Source: Streptomyces sp. ERV7 (lineage in GTDB: Bacteria; Actinomycetota; Actinomycetes; Streptomycetales; Streptomycetaceae). Taken from it: 64,000 nucleotides of DNA. Numbering within the stretch: position 1 is the stretch's first letter; every line of letters begins with the position of its first letter. The position numbers and the translations under genes were made by a program. The DNA is taken from the NCBI RefSeq assembly GCF_001653515.1, contig NZ_LYOY01000040.1, positions 1,364,001 to 1,428,000 of the forward strand, written 5' to 3'. A model generated the notes under the pieces. The model was not told the DNA's origin and searched no databases. It saw only the letters and a list, made by a program, of their open reading frames with translations. Shown here one piece after another: positions 43,299-52,358 of the stretch.

Positions 43299-44312
43299 TC
43301 AGGGCGTGGTGGTCGCCGATCGGGCGGCGGCCCTGGGCCGCCGCAGACGTGCCAGGCCGCGCCTCAGCCGTCCCCGGCCGGCCCTCGGCTGCACCCGCTC
43401 GACTCCGACCGGCCCAAGTGGCCTCCCCGTGGGTTCGCTCTGCTTGCCTTCCACCTGTCCGGGAGGAGAAGTCGGTGCGGGGACGTGGACCGGACGCGCG
43501 GCGCCCACCGCAGCGAACGCGGGGCGTTCCTTCTCCGGCCGCGGCGCCGGACGGGTGGAGCGGGCGATGCTCAGGTGCTGGGCGAGATCCATGCGGTACC
43601 ACAGGACCTCGTCCAGGTCCTGGGCCAGTTGCAGCCGCTCGATGACCTCCCGAGCGGCGGGCGAATCCGGGCCGACCCGGATCGCCTCGGGCCGAAGCCG
43701 GCTGAGATAGGCCCGCTCGTACGGGTCTGTGACCACTTCTGACAGATGCGCGGGGTCCAGGGCGGCGGCGATGCCTGCGGCACGCTCCCAGGGATCCTCG
43801 GTCTGCCGCAGCAGCATGGCGGCGCGGCGACCACGCCAGTTACGCGGCCGCCGGTCCTCTCCCGCTCCCAGCCGCACCAGCGTCTCCTTGGGCAGCTGTC
43901 GATCGGTGAGCAACTCGGGATACCGAAGGGCCAGGTCGGTCACCTCCTCGGCTAGGTAGAGCCACACGACGGCCCGGTAGCGGTTGAGATAGCACTTGAC
44001 CGGCGTGAAGTGGCCGCCGCGGGCGAGCCGCGTGAAGCGGTGTGCGGGAACATCGAGCAGTTGCGACGCCTCGGCCGTGCCCACCACGCGGACTCGTTCA
44101 CGCAGGGCTTCCGGAAAGCCCTCGGCCGAGCGGATCCGCTCGATCTCCTCCTGCGGGACCCGTGGGCGCGCGCTCAGGTCTTCCCGCGTGGTGCGGACAT
44201 GGCCGAGCTGGACAGCCAGCTCGAATTCGCCCCGCTTCAGATCCAGTTGCTGGGCCGCTCGGCCCAAGGCGACTGTCCTTCCGCTCACTTCGGTCGTGGT
44301 CGTGGTGGTCAT
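43299..44312 (-). CDS. DUF6397-like protein (337 aa)
   Basis: A soluble protein beginning MTTTTTTEVSGRTVALGRAA. The N-terminal 100 residues look like tandem MerR/Xis-type helix-turn-helix units (LDLKRGEFELAVQLGHVRTT; ASQLLDVPAHRFTRLARGGH), giving a possible DNA-binding role; the middle is helical and the last 80 residues are basic and disordered. I recall this as an actinobacterial family without known function. GGGGAGG before ATG 44312 decides the start. It follows the conservon genes on the same strand after a 121-base gap. Confidence 0.65.
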   Translation of the reverse strand: MTTTTTTEVSGRTVALGRAAQQLDLKRGEFELAVQLGHVRTTREDLSARPRVPQEEIERIRSAEGFPEALRERVRVVGTAEASQLLDVPAHRFTRLARGGHFTPVKCYLNRYRAVVWLYLAEEVTDLALRYPELLTDRQLPKETLVRLGAGEDRRPRNWRGRRAAMLLRQTEDPWERAAGIAAALDPAHLSEVVTDPYERAYLSRLRPEAIRVGPDSPAAREVIERLQLAQDLDEVLWYRMDLAQHLSIARSTRPAPRPEKERPAFAAVGAARPVHVPAPTSPPGQVEGKQSEPTGRPLGPVGVERVQPRAGRGRLRRGLARLRRPRAAARSATTTP

Positions 44313-44433
44313 GAGGTCCTCCCCCGCGAGTTGCGAATACTCTCGGTGACGACCGTAGCTCTGCGTGCGGACATCCCGCTGGGCCTGTGGATAACTCTCG
44401 CCAGCGGGACCGTCTGCGCCGCAGAACCGCTGC

Positions 44434-44844
44434 TCAGCGGCCAGAAACCGGGGGCCCGGGGCGACGGGCCGCGACGCCGAGGTGCTCACCGACCCGATTG
44501 ACCAGCAGCGTCATCTCGTACGCGATCTGGCCGATGTCCGCCTCGGCGGTGCCCAGCACGCACAGACAACTCCCGTCGCCCGCCGCCGTGACGAAGAGAA
44601 CCGCTTCGTCGAACTCGACCATCGTCTGTCGCACCCGGCCGGCCTGGAAGTGGCGGCCGGACCCCTTGGCCAAGCTGTGCAGGCCCGAGGACACCGCGGC
44701 GAGATGTTCCGCGTCCTCTCGGGGCAGATCGGCGCTGGCACCGGTGACCAGACCGTCGTTCGACAGGACGATGGCGTGCCGCACGTGCTCGACCCGCTTG
44801 GTCAGGTCGTCGAGCAGCCAGTCGAGTTCCTTGTTCAGCGCCAT
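44434..44844 (-). CDS. Second roadblock/LC7 protein of the conservon
   Basis: A 136-aa roadblock/LC7-domain protein: LDWLLDDLTKRVEHVRHAIV, LSNDGLVTGASADLPREDAE, LHSLAKGSGRHFQAGRVRQT. It is closely similar to the CvnB protein encoded at 45966-46403, so it is a paralogue within the same cluster. Roadblock proteins regulate small GTPases, in conservons the CvnD protein. Conservons normally have one such gene; the additional copy sits 108 bases after cvnD. ATG 44844 is preceded by GTGAGG. Confidence 0.88.
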   Translation of the reverse strand: MALNKELDWLLDDLTKRVEHVRHAIVLSNDGLVTGASADLPREDAEHLAAVSSGLHSLAKGSGRHFQAGRVRQTMVEFDEAVLFVTAAGDGSCLCVLGTAEADIGQIAYEMTLLVNRVGEHLGVAARRPGPPVSGR

Positions 44845-44952
44845 TACAGCCTCACCCCACTCATGTGTTCCCCGTTCCCCCCAGGTCTGCGGCAAGCCTT
44901 ACCCATGGTTCGCGTGGGGGCAAGGAGGGGTTCCCCGCGGTAACGGCACCGC

Positions 44953-45546
44953 TCAGCCGACCGAGTCGAGCAGCCGGGCGGTGTGAACGCGCCCGGCGTA
45001 CTCGACGAGGCGGACCAGGACCTCCTTTCCGGAGTCGCGGTCGCGGGCATCGCACAGCACGACGGGTGTGCCCTGGTCGAGGTCGAGGGCTTGGGAGACC
45101 TCGTGGGCGCCGTAGGCGCGCGAGCCCGCGAAGCAGTTGACGGCGACGACGAACGGAATGCGGCGGTGCTCGAAGTAGTCGACGGCGGGGAAGCAGTCCT
45201 CCAGGCGACGGGTGTCGGCCAGGACGACCGCACCGAGCGTGCCCTGCGACAGCTCGTCCCACAGGAACCAGAAGCGGTCCTGCCCAGGGGTGCCGAACAG
45301 GTACAGCGACAGACCCGACCGGATGGTGATGCGGCCGAAGTCCATGGCCACCGTGGTGGTCGTCTTGTGGTCGACGCCGTCGGTGTCGTCGACGCTCTCG
45401 CCCGCCTCACTGAGCAGTTCTTCGGTGCGCAGGGGCCGGATCTCGCTCACGGCGCCGACGAGGGTGGTCTTGCCGACCCCGAATCCGCCCGCGACCAGTA
45501 TTTTCAGCGCGAGTGCGGGAGTGGGGTCAGAGTGCTCGGAGGCCAT
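44953..45546 (-). CDS. cvnD: Conservon GTP-binding protein (CvnD)
   Basis: A 197-aa Ras-like P-loop GTPase. AGGFGVGKTTLVGA (19-32) is the P-loop; TTTTVAMDFGRITI is the switch I/G2 region; FGTPGQDRFWFLWDEL is G3 with the actinobacterial TPGQ form; FVVAVNCF replaces the usual NKxD. It switches state with the roadblock proteins and the CvnA sensor. Its first 20 bases overlap the end of the DUF742 gene, so translation is coupled. Confidence 0.92.
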   Translation of the reverse strand: MASEHSDPTPALALKILVAGGFGVGKTTLVGAVSEIRPLRTEELLSEAGESVDDTDGVDHKTTTTVAMDFGRITIRSGLSLYLFGTPGQDRFWFLWDELSQGTLGAVVLADTRRLEDCFPAVDYFEHRRIPFVVAVNCFAGSRAYGAHEVSQALDLDQGTPVVLCDARDRDSGKEVLVRLVEYAGRVHTARLLDSVG

Positions 45547-45940
45547 CGATCACTTCTCTCAGGATCTTCTCGTCGGGCAACTGCGCCGGCGGTACGGGCC
45601 GGTGCACGCTGATGTGACCGGCTTCGAGGAGGTCGCCGATGAGGACCCGGACGACCCCGACGGGCAGGTCGGAGTCGGCGGCCAGCTCGGCGACCGACTG
45701 GGTTTCCGTCCGGCACAGGGCGAGCAGGGACCGGTGTTCGGGCCCCAGCAACGATTCCTCAGCGGCGCCCGGGGCGTCGGCGGCCATCGAGACCAGGGCG
45801 ATGAAGTCGAGTCGGATGCCACCGGCGGCCGGTTCGGTGCGGCCGCCCGTCATGGCGTAGGGGCGGACGAGTGGGCCGGCGTCGGCGTCGTACCAGCGGC
45901 CTCCCGCCGGCTTGGGGGCGGCCTCCTCGTGCTCGGTCAT
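45527..45940 (-). CDS. cvnC: Conservon DUF742 protein (CvnC)
   Basis: A 137-aa DUF742 protein with the family core YDADAGPLVRPYAMTGGRTE, RTETQSVAELAADSDLPVGV, VRVLIGDLLEAGHISVHRP, a winged-helix-like region. In conservons it forms a complex with CvnA, CvnB and CvnD at the membrane. The start is ATG 45940. It lies 25 bases after cvnB and overlaps cvnD. Confidence 0.9.
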   Translation of the reverse strand: MTEHEEAAPKPAGGRWYDADAGPLVRPYAMTGGRTEPAAGGIRLDFIALVSMAADAPGAAEESLLGPEHRSLLALCRTETQSVAELAADSDLPVGVVRVLIGDLLEAGHISVHRPVPPAQLPDEKILREVIDGLRAL

Positions 45941-45965
45941 GGGTGGTGCGTCCCTCGTCGTCCGG

Positions 45966-46403
45966 TCAACCGGCGGCCGACGGCCGCGCGGTGTGTCGGG
46001 GCGGGGTGTGCAGGTGCTCGCCGACACGCCTGACGAGGCGGGCCATCTCGTAGGCGATGAGCCCGATGTCCGAGGTGAGGGTGCTCAGTACCGCGAGGCA
46101 GGAGCCGTCCCCGGCGGCGGCGACGAAGAGGAAACCTTCGTCCATCTCGACCATCGTCTGTCGCACACCGCCGGTGTGGAAGTGACGCCCGGCTCCCTTG
46201 GCGAGGCTGTGGAACCCCGAGGCGACGGCCGCGAGATGCTCGGCGTCCTCGCGGCTGAGGCCGTTGGACGCGCCGACGGCCAGTCCGTCGTTGGACAGTA
46301 CGACGGCGTGCCGGACTTCTCGGACCCGCAGGACCAGGTCGTCGAGCAGCCAGTCGACCTCCCCGGCGCGGAGCGGGGAGTCGAGCCTCTGGTGGTCGAT
46401 CAT
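45966..46403 (-). CDS. cvnB: Conservon roadblock/LC7 protein (CvnB)
   Basis: A 145-aa roadblock/LC7 protein with the motifs VDWLLDDLVLRVREVRHAVV, LSNDGLAVGASNGLSREDAE and FHSLAKGAGRHFHTGGVRQT. Roadblock proteins act as regulators of the partner GTPase. Its ATG shares ATGA with the cvnA stop (46400-46403), a clear coupling signal. Confidence 0.93.
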   Translation of the reverse strand: MIDHQRLDSPLRAGEVDWLLDDLVLRVREVRHAVVLSNDGLAVGASNGLSREDAEHLAAVASGFHSLAKGAGRHFHTGGVRQTMVEMDEGFLFVAAAGDGSCLAVLSTLTSDIGLIAYEMARLVRRVGEHLHTPPRHTARPSAAG

Positions 46404-49000
46404 GCGTGGTCTCCTTCGCTCGTGTGATCGTCGCCGGCGCCTTCGGCGGCAAGAGTGCCGGTGGTGGTGCGATCGGTGTCACGGCCGCCCGCAGGGGCGG
46501 TTTCTTCGGCGGCGCCGGTACGGGATTCGCCTCTGTGGGAGGCGCCGCCGCGGGCCCAGCCGCCCATGTACGCGGTCATGCGGTCCCTGACCAGCTCCGG
46601 AGTGCGGGTGTCGGCGGCTTCGTCGGCCGGGAGCTCCTCGGTGGGGGCTTCGCGCAGTTGGGGGGCCAGGCTCGCCTGGCGTACGCGGCGCGGGAGTCCG
46701 TCCCCATGAGCGCTGTCGGGAGCCACCGTCAGGGCCCGCTGACGCAGTGTGGCGACACCGGGCGGTGGCGTGGGGTCCGTCGCGGGCGCGGTCATCGCGC
46801 GCGTGGAGGGAGTGTCGGGCGGGGCGACGATGGCGGAGCGTACCACGTTCGGCTCCATGGAGGGAGTCGTGGGAGAGGTCGTGGAGACGGCTGTCGCGGG
46901 GCGTTCGGGGAGATCATTGTCTGCCCGTTCGGGCCGATAGCCCGGCGCCGGAGTCAGCGGTCCGAGGCGTTCCTGCCGCGCGGCCCCGGGCACCCGGTCG
47001 TCGTGCTCGGCGCCCGACTCGGCAAGGGCTGACCTGGCAAGGGGCACACGCTCTGCGTCGGTGCCGGACCGCGCCATTTGGCGCACGACGGCGGTGACGG
47101 AGCTGTCCAGCAACCCCGTGGGCAGAAGGATGACGGCAGTGGTGCCGCCGTACGGTGAGGTGCGCAGCTGGACCTTGATGCCATGCCGTGCGGCGAGCCG
47201 GCTGACGACGAACAGGCCGAGGCGGTCGGTGTCGAAGAGGTGGACGGCTTCGGAGTGCTCGATCCGGTGGTTGGCCTCGTCCAGGCTCTCTCGGCCCATA
47301 CCCAGGCCGCGGTCTTCGATCTCCAGCGCGTAGCCGTTTCCGACAGGCTCGCCGCTGACGCGCACCTTGGTATGCGGTGGTGAGAACTGCGCGGCGTTCT
47401 CGACGAGTTCCGCCAGAAGGTGGGTGAGGTCGGCGACGGCTCCTCCGGTGACGGCCGCCTCGGGAAGGGGTCGCACCTCTACGCGCGCGTAGTCCTCGAC
47501 TTCGGACACCGCCGCTCGTACGACGCTGGTGAGCGGCACGGGCACGCTCCAGGCACGCCCTGGGGCGGCTCCGGAAAGGATGATCAGGCTTTCCGCGTGA
47601 CGTCGCATCCGGGTGGTGAGGTGGTCGAGGCGGAACAGGTCGCCCAGTTCCCCGGGGTCTTCGGCGCGGCGTTCCATGCTGTCGAGCAGGTTGAGCTGCC
47701 GGTGGACGAGGACCTGACTGCGGCGGGCGAGGTTGACGAAGACACCAGAGATGCCGCTGGCGAGTTCGGCGCGTTCCACCGCGGCGGCCAGCGCGGCCCG
47801 GTGAACGGTGCCGAGCGCCTCACCGACCTGCCCGATCTCGTCCTCGGACGCCGGACCCCGGGGCGCTTCGGCTTCGACGTCCAGGTCTTCGCCCGCCCTC
47901 AACCGACCCATGGCGGCCGGGAGTTTGCGCCGGGCGATCTCCAGAGCCGTGTTGCGAAGGCTGACCAGTTCGACGACGAGACCGCGACCGATGCGGACGG
48001 AGATGACCAAGGAGGCGGCCACAGCCACCAACCCGAAGAGCACGGCCACCCCGGCCGGGGTGAACAGGCCCCGGGCGAACGGATCGGCGCGGCCCACGAC
48101 GTCGCGCGCGGCGCCGGACTCGATCCCGCGCATGCCCTTCTGCACCGTGGTGAACGCGTCGTCCCAGGAGGACGCCGGTACGGGCTGGGCCGCGTCGCGT
48201 CCGGGCGTGGCGGTCAGCACCTTGTCCTCGGCGGCGCGCAGCGCGGTGTACGCGGGCTGACCGCTCAGGGTGCGCCAGGCAGCGCGTTCCGCGCCGCTCA
48301 GGTCAGCCGTGGCAGCGTCGGTGAGGGTACGGCGCGAGTCGACGGCACCGGCGAATGCGGTGTGGTGGGCGTAGGTGAACGTGTGGGCGAGCTGGGCCGA
48401 ACCGAGCAGGGCATCCTCACGGGCGAGCATCTCCGCCGCACGGCTGAACTCGTTGACCACGCGCGCGTCGGAGCCGAGTGAGCCGTCCTTCATACCGGTG
48501 AGCGCGCCGGTCACATCGAAGGCGAGAGCGATGGTGTCGGTGTACTGCTGGTAGACGGCGTCCCAGCTCTCCTTCCGGCCAACGGCCTTCGCGCGCAGGT
48601 CCGACAGCTGCTGGGCGTGGGCCACGAACCGACGCAACCGGCCAGCCGCGTCGCCCGGAAGGTCGCCGCCGTCGGCGACGGTGTTCTTGTCCCCCAGGCG
48701 GAGCTGATCGAGCGCGCCGTCGGTTCTCTTCGCCTGTTGGGTGAGTGCGGCCGCTCGGTCGTCGGCCGGGGCGGCCATGTACCGTGCCGCCGCGCGCCGT
48801 TCCGCCTGGAGCTCGGAGACCACTGCGGCCACCGGCGTACGCACCTGCTCGTCGACACGGCGCAGCTGGCGCAGCGCCGAGACGTCCTGCGCGGTCGTGA
48901 CGGTGGCGAACCCCCAGAGGGCGAGGAGCGACACGACCGGAACCATCAGCAGCGACACGATCTTGGCCCGGACGGTCGTGGGACGCAGCCGCCCGCGCAT
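46400..49000 (-). CDS. cvnA: Conservon sensor histidine-kinase-like protein (CvnA)
   Basis: An 866-aa membrane sensor: TM1 at about 12-32, an extracytoplasmic helical NIT-type domain (about 35-310), TM2 at about 313-335, HAMP-like linker, a GHKL ATPase (about 430-640; N-box near 535 with LLAELVENAAQFSPP, G1 EDRGLGMG near 562, LGLFVVSRLAARHGI) and a long disordered Pro/Thr/Glu-rich tail. Conservon A proteins resemble kinases but act through the B/C/D switch instead of a response regulator. ATG 49000 has a GGAG-type site. The signal is unknown. Confidence 0.9.
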   Translation of the reverse strand: MRGRLRPTTVRAKIVSLLMVPVVSLLALWGFATVTTAQDVSALRQLRRVDEQVRTPVAAVVSELQAERRAAARYMAAPADDRAAALTQQAKRTDGALDQLRLGDKNTVADGGDLPGDAAGRLRRFVAHAQQLSDLRAKAVGRKESWDAVYQQYTDTIALAFDVTGALTGMKDGSLGSDARVVNEFSRAAEMLAREDALLGSAQLAHTFTYAHHTAFAGAVDSRRTLTDAATADLSGAERAAWRTLSGQPAYTALRAAEDKVLTATPGRDAAQPVPASSWDDAFTTVQKGMRGIESGAARDVVGRADPFARGLFTPAGVAVLFGLVAVAASLVISVRIGRGLVVELVSLRNTALEIARRKLPAAMGRLRAGEDLDVEAEAPRGPASEDEIGQVGEALGTVHRAALAAAVERAELASGISGVFVNLARRSQVLVHRQLNLLDSMERRAEDPGELGDLFRLDHLTTRMRRHAESLIILSGAAPGRAWSVPVPLTSVVRAAVSEVEDYARVEVRPLPEAAVTGGAVADLTHLLAELVENAAQFSPPHTKVRVSGEPVGNGYALEIEDRGLGMGRESLDEANHRIEHSEAVHLFDTDRLGLFVVSRLAARHGIKVQLRTSPYGGTTAVILLPTGLLDSSVTAVVRQMARSGTDAERVPLARSALAESGAEHDDRVPGAARQERLGPLTPAPGYRPERADNDLPERPATAVSTTSPTTPSMEPNVVRSAIVAPPDTPSTRAMTAPATDPTPPPGVATLRQRALTVAPDSAHGDGLPRRVRQASLAPQLREAPTEELPADEAADTRTPELVRDRMTAYMGGWARGGASHRGESRTGAAEETAPAGGRDTDRTTTGTLAAEGAGDDHTSEGDHA

Positions 49001-49129
49001 CGCTGACTCCGCCGGCTCCCCCGATTCCCCTCTCTCCGCGCGGGCGCTGGCCGGGCCCGCCCCCGCCCTCCCCGCGCCCGCGTACGATTCGCGCAGCAGT
49101 TCGCCTGACCTCGACGAGGAGCCCCACCC

Positions 49130-50374
49130 GTGGACATACCGCCGCCGCCCGCGCCCGAGCCGCCTTCGCAGCCGGGTCAGGGCCACGGCCCCGGCTGGCC
49201 GCCGCCCTATCCCGGACCGCAGCAGCCCTGGTACCCGTATCCGCAGCCGTTCCAGGAGCCGGCCAAAACCAGCGGTCTGGCCATCGCCTCGCTGGTCACC
49301 GGCATCGTCTGCTGTGTGCCGCCGCTCGGCCTGGTCCTGGGCGCCGTCGCCCTGGGGCGGATCAGGAAGAGGGGCCAGCGCGGCAAGGGCATGGCCATCA
49401 CCGGTGTGGTGCTCTCCTCGATCAGTACGGTCCTGGCCGTCGTCCTCGTCGTGAGCGGTGCGCTGAGCGCGTTCTGGGACGGGTTCCGCGACGGCATCGA
49501 CGATGCCAGGGGCACCCGCAGCACCATGGACCTGCGCAAGGGCGACTGCTTCGACGTCCCGGGCGGCGAGCTGGAGCGCGAGGTCGTGAACGTGAGGATC
49601 CTGTCGTGCGACAAGCCGCACGACGGCGAGGTCTCCGGCTCCTTCAAGCTGGAGGGCTCCTCCTTCCCCGGCGACAAGGCGATCACCGCGCTGGCCGACC
49701 GCAAGTGCTGGGCCGTCGAGCAGGAGTACGCGATGGACGGCTGGGCGCTGCCGGTCGAGGCCGAGTCGTACTACTACACGCCGAGCAGCCGCAGCTGGCG
49801 GCTCGGCGACCACTCGGTCACCTGCTCCTTCGCCACCACGAGTGGCAAGCTCAGGGGCTCGGTGCGCAATGACGCCCGCCGTCTCGACGCCGACCAGATG
49901 ACCTATCTGCGCGCCTCCAACGCCTATGACCGGGCGCTGGCCGCCGGCCCCGACCGGGACAGGGTCGAGGACGATCTGCCCGCCTTCAAGAAGTGGGCGG
50001 GGCAGGTCTCCCAGGTGCTGGCGCAGGAGAGCGTCCGGCTGCGCGGGCGCGACTGGCCCGCCGCCGCGGAGGCGAAGGTACGCGCCCGCGCCGATGAGGC
50101 CGAGCTGGCGGGCAAGGAGTGGGCGAAGGCGGCCGGGGCCGCCGACGCCGAGGCCTTCTACCTCCACTCGGGCGCGGCCGACCGCGCCCTGCGCCGGTCC
50201 ACGGAGGTTGAGGCCCGGCGCTCCCTGCGGCTGGCCACCACCCCGCCCAGCACCGACTCCGGCGACAGCGCCGGCGGTACGGGCGGCGCCGACGGCGGTA
50301 CGGACGGCGGCGGGACCGAGGACGGGCCGGGCTCCGGAACCGGAACCGGAGGCGACGGTTCCAAGGAGGTCTGA
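49130..50374 (+). CDS. Membrane protein with DUF4190 and septum-formation-like domain
   Basis: A 414-aa protein: Pro/Tyr-rich cytoplasmic N-terminus (about 1-45), DUF4190 with two membrane helices (about 46-112; GLAIASLVTGIVCCVPPLGL), then an extracytoplasmic domain (about 125-225) with DLRKGDCFDVPGG and SCDKPHDGEVSGSF, the pattern of the actinobacterial septum-formation family, a helical region and a Gly/Thr/Asp-rich tail. The role is unknown; envelope function is likely. GTG 49130 is the start; it is divergent from cvnA across 129 bases. Confidence 0.78.
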   Translation: MDIPPPPAPEPPSQPGQGHGPGWPPPYPGPQQPWYPYPQPFQEPAKTSGLAIASLVTGIVCCVPPLGLVLGAVALGRIRKRGQRGKGMAITGVVLSSISTVLAVVLVVSGALSAFWDGFRDGIDDARGTRSTMDLRKGDCFDVPGGELEREVVNVRILSCDKPHDGEVSGSFKLEGSSFPGDKAITALADRKCWAVEQEYAMDGWALPVEAESYYYTPSSRSWRLGDHSVTCSFATTSGKLRGSVRNDARRLDADQMTYLRASNAYDRALAAGPDRDRVEDDLPAFKKWAGQVSQVLAQESVRLRGRDWPAAAEAKVRARADEAELAGKEWAKAAGAADAEAFYLHSGAADRALRRSTEVEARRSLRLATTPPSTDSGDSAGGTGGADGGTDGGGTEDGPGSGTGTGGDGSKEV

Positions 50375-50509
50375 GAGGGGTATCCGTACCCGCGGTACCC
50401 CCTGGGCACGGGCAGGTCATCACTTCGGGTGAATATCTGGCCATGGCTTGCAGCGCACAACCCACGGTTGCCACGCTGTTGCAGTCTGTCAACCTGATGG
50501 GAGTGGCCA

Positions 50510-51262
50510 GTGACTTTCGGTGAGCAGCCGGCTTATCTGCGTGTAGCCAGCGATCTCCGGCAGAAGATCGTCAGTGGTTCACTGCCACCGCATACCCGCC
50601 TCCCCTCACAGGCCCGTATCCGTGAGGAGTACGGCGTCTCCGACACGGTCGCCCTGGAGGCCCGCAAGGTCCTGATGGCCGAGGGCCTGGTCGAGGGCCG
50701 CTCCGGGTCGGGTACGTATGTGAGGGAGCGCCCCGTCCCGCGCCGGGTGGCCCGTTCCGGCTTCCGTCCGGCCAAGGGGGCCAGCCCGTTCCGGCAGGAG
50801 CAGGCCGAGGAGGGCACCCGGGGCACCTGGGAGTCGCGCAGCGAGCAGGAGGACGCCTCCGCCGAGATCGCCGAGCGGCTCGGCATCCCCCCCGGCGACC
50901 GCGTGATGCGCACCCGGTACGTGTACCGGGACGCCGGCGAGCAGATGATGCTCTCCACCTCCTGGGAGCCCCTCGCGGTGACCGGGCGCACCCCCGTGAT
51001 GCTGCCCGAGGAGGGGCCGCTCGGGGGGTGCGGCGTCGTCGAGCGGATGGCTGCGATCGACGTGGTCGTGGACAACGTGGTGGAAGAGGTCGGCGCCCGC
51101 CCGGGGCTGGCGGAGGAGCTCATGACGCTCGGCGGCGTCCCGGGCCATGTGGTGCTGGTCATCGAGCGGACGTACTACGCGTCGGGCCGCGCGGTGGAGA
51201 CGGCCGACGTCGTCGTCCCCGCCGACCGGTACCGGATCGCGTACCACCTGCCGGTGAAGTAG
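50510..51262 (+). CDS. GntR-family transcriptional regulator
   Basis: A 250-aa regulator: winged helix at about 8-75 (PAYLRVASDLRQKIVSGSLP, LPSQARIREEYGVSDTVALE) and UTRA-type ligand domain at about 95-245. GGGAGTGGCCA precedes GTG 50510. Many Streptomyces have one or more such regulators of conjugation or sugar genes; here nothing around it gives the target. Just after the stop codon a 19-base copy of the last codons (51268-51286) repeats 51242-51260. Confidence 0.88.
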   Translation: MTFGEQPAYLRVASDLRQKIVSGSLPPHTRLPSQARIREEYGVSDTVALEARKVLMAEGLVEGRSGSGTYVRERPVPRRVARSGFRPAKGASPFRQEQAEEGTRGTWESRSEQEDASAEIAERLGIPPGDRVMRTRYVYRDAGEQMMLSTSWEPLAVTGRTPVMLPEEGPLGGCGVVERMAAIDVVVDNVVEEVGARPGLAEELMTLGGVPGHVVLVIERTYYASGRAVETADVVVPADRYRIAYHLPVK

Positions 51263-51327
51263 CCGCCTACCACCTGCCGGTGAAGTGGCGGTGTCGGCGA
51301 AGGGCTGACGCAGGGTCAACTTCCGTA

Positions 51328-51359
51328 ACGGGGGCGCACTCGAAGGGGTGCGCCCCCGT
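51328..51359 (+). terminator. Terminator after the GntR gene
   Basis: ACGGGGGCGCAC (51328-51339) pairs perfectly with 51348-51359 around an eight-base loop, 65 bases after the stop codon. T-less, as usual here. Confidence 0.7.
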
Positions 51360-51505
51360 GGTGTTGCCCTCGTGTGGCCGGATCCGTATCTCTTTGTGTA
51401 AACGCGGATCCGCTGAGTGAAGGTCAGGCGTAGGCTCGGGCATATGCGGAATGCGGTTTCCTGGGGATCTTCACCGACCTGCACGCCGACAGCGGGAGGG
51501 GCGCG

Positions 51506-51685
51506 ATGAACGACGGTGGCGTGGTGCTTTCCTGGCAGGTCATACGGCAGGACGACAACGGCAACCGCTACCGCGTCGGAAGGTACGCCACCAGGGCCGA
51601 GGCCCAGAAGATCATCGACAGCCTCGACGAGCTGGGACCTCACCGCCTCTACTGGGTCGAGCGGATCGCCCAGCCGGCGCAGTAG
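51506..51685 (+). CDS. Small SPOR-like protein (59 aa)
   Basis: MNDGGVVLSWQVIRQDDNGN, then RVGRYATRAEAQKIIDSLDE and LYWVERIAQ: a 59-residue protein with the strand-helix-helix-strand pattern of SPOR domains, of a type widely conserved in Streptomyces. GGGAGGG lies six bases before ATG 51506. No export signal is visible, so it may act in the cytoplasm. Function is unknown. Confidence 0.75.
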   Translation: MNDGGVVLSWQVIRQDDNGNRYRVGRYATRAEAQKIIDSLDELGPHRLYWVERIAQPAQ

Positions 51686-51775
51686 CGGGGTGCCCGGCGG
51701 GTGCGAACGGGGAGGCGGGGCCGGGCGACGGCCCGCCGGACCGGACCCCGCCGGGCGCGGGTTACGCTCCGGCGC

Positions 51776-52186
51776 ATGGACGTTCGTGTGGTGGTGGCCG
51801 GAGCCGTGTTCGACCGGGGCAGGCTGCTCGCCGCGCGCCGCAGCGCCCCGCCCGAGCTGGCCGGGCGCTGGGAACTGCCCGGCGGCAAGGTGGAGCCGGG
51901 CGAGCGCCCCGAGGACGCCCTGGTGCGCGAGCTGCGCGAGGAACTGGGCGTGGAGGCCGAGCCGCTGGAGCGGATCCCCGGGGAGTGGCCGCTGAAGCCC
52001 GGGCTTGTACTGCGGGTGTGGACCGCCCGGCTGGTCTCCGGCGAGCCCCGGCCCCTGGAGGACCACGACGCGCTGCGCTGGCTCGGCCCCGACGAGACGG
52101 ACGAGGTCGACTGGCTGCCCCAGGACCGGCCGGCGGTGGCGGAAGCCGCGCGCATGCTCGCGGCGCGCGTCCGGGCCGCGCACTAG
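51776..52186 (+). CDS. MutT-type Nudix hydrolase ((8-oxo)dGTP diphosphatase)
   Basis: A 136-aa enzyme with a complete Nudix box, G37-x5-E43-x7-REL-x-EELG (37-59), preceded by the MutT-type RWELPGGKVEPGE. It should hydrolyse oxidised or non-canonical nucleoside triphosphates to monophosphates, protecting DNA. The late EVDWLP and the helical end are typical. ATG 51776 is the start. It is short and complete, unlike the Nudix fragment at 19083. Confidence 0.88.
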   Translation: MDVRVVVAGAVFDRGRLLAARRSAPPELAGRWELPGGKVEPGERPEDALVRELREELGVEAEPLERIPGEWPLKPGLVLRVWTARLVSGEPRPLEDHDALRWLGPDETDEVDWLPQDRPAVAEAARMLAARVRAAH

Positions 52187-52358
52187 GGCCTGTCGTCACC
52201 TTCCCGCCGTCGCCCGAAGGGCGCACCGGGGCGCTGAACGCCCCTCCCTTCCCGTACGCCCCTACGCCGTTCGTGCCACCATGCGCCCCATCAGGGGATA
52301 GCTGACCCCAAATATCGGGTATGTGGCTATTAATCCTTTAAACCCCCCGAAGAGTCGG

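Noticed and set aside
52323..52358. bldA control of the RsbW-like kinase through a TTA at codon 6
   Set aside because: The TTA is coding only if GTG 52323 is the start, which lacks a ribosome site; ATG 52359 is preferred.
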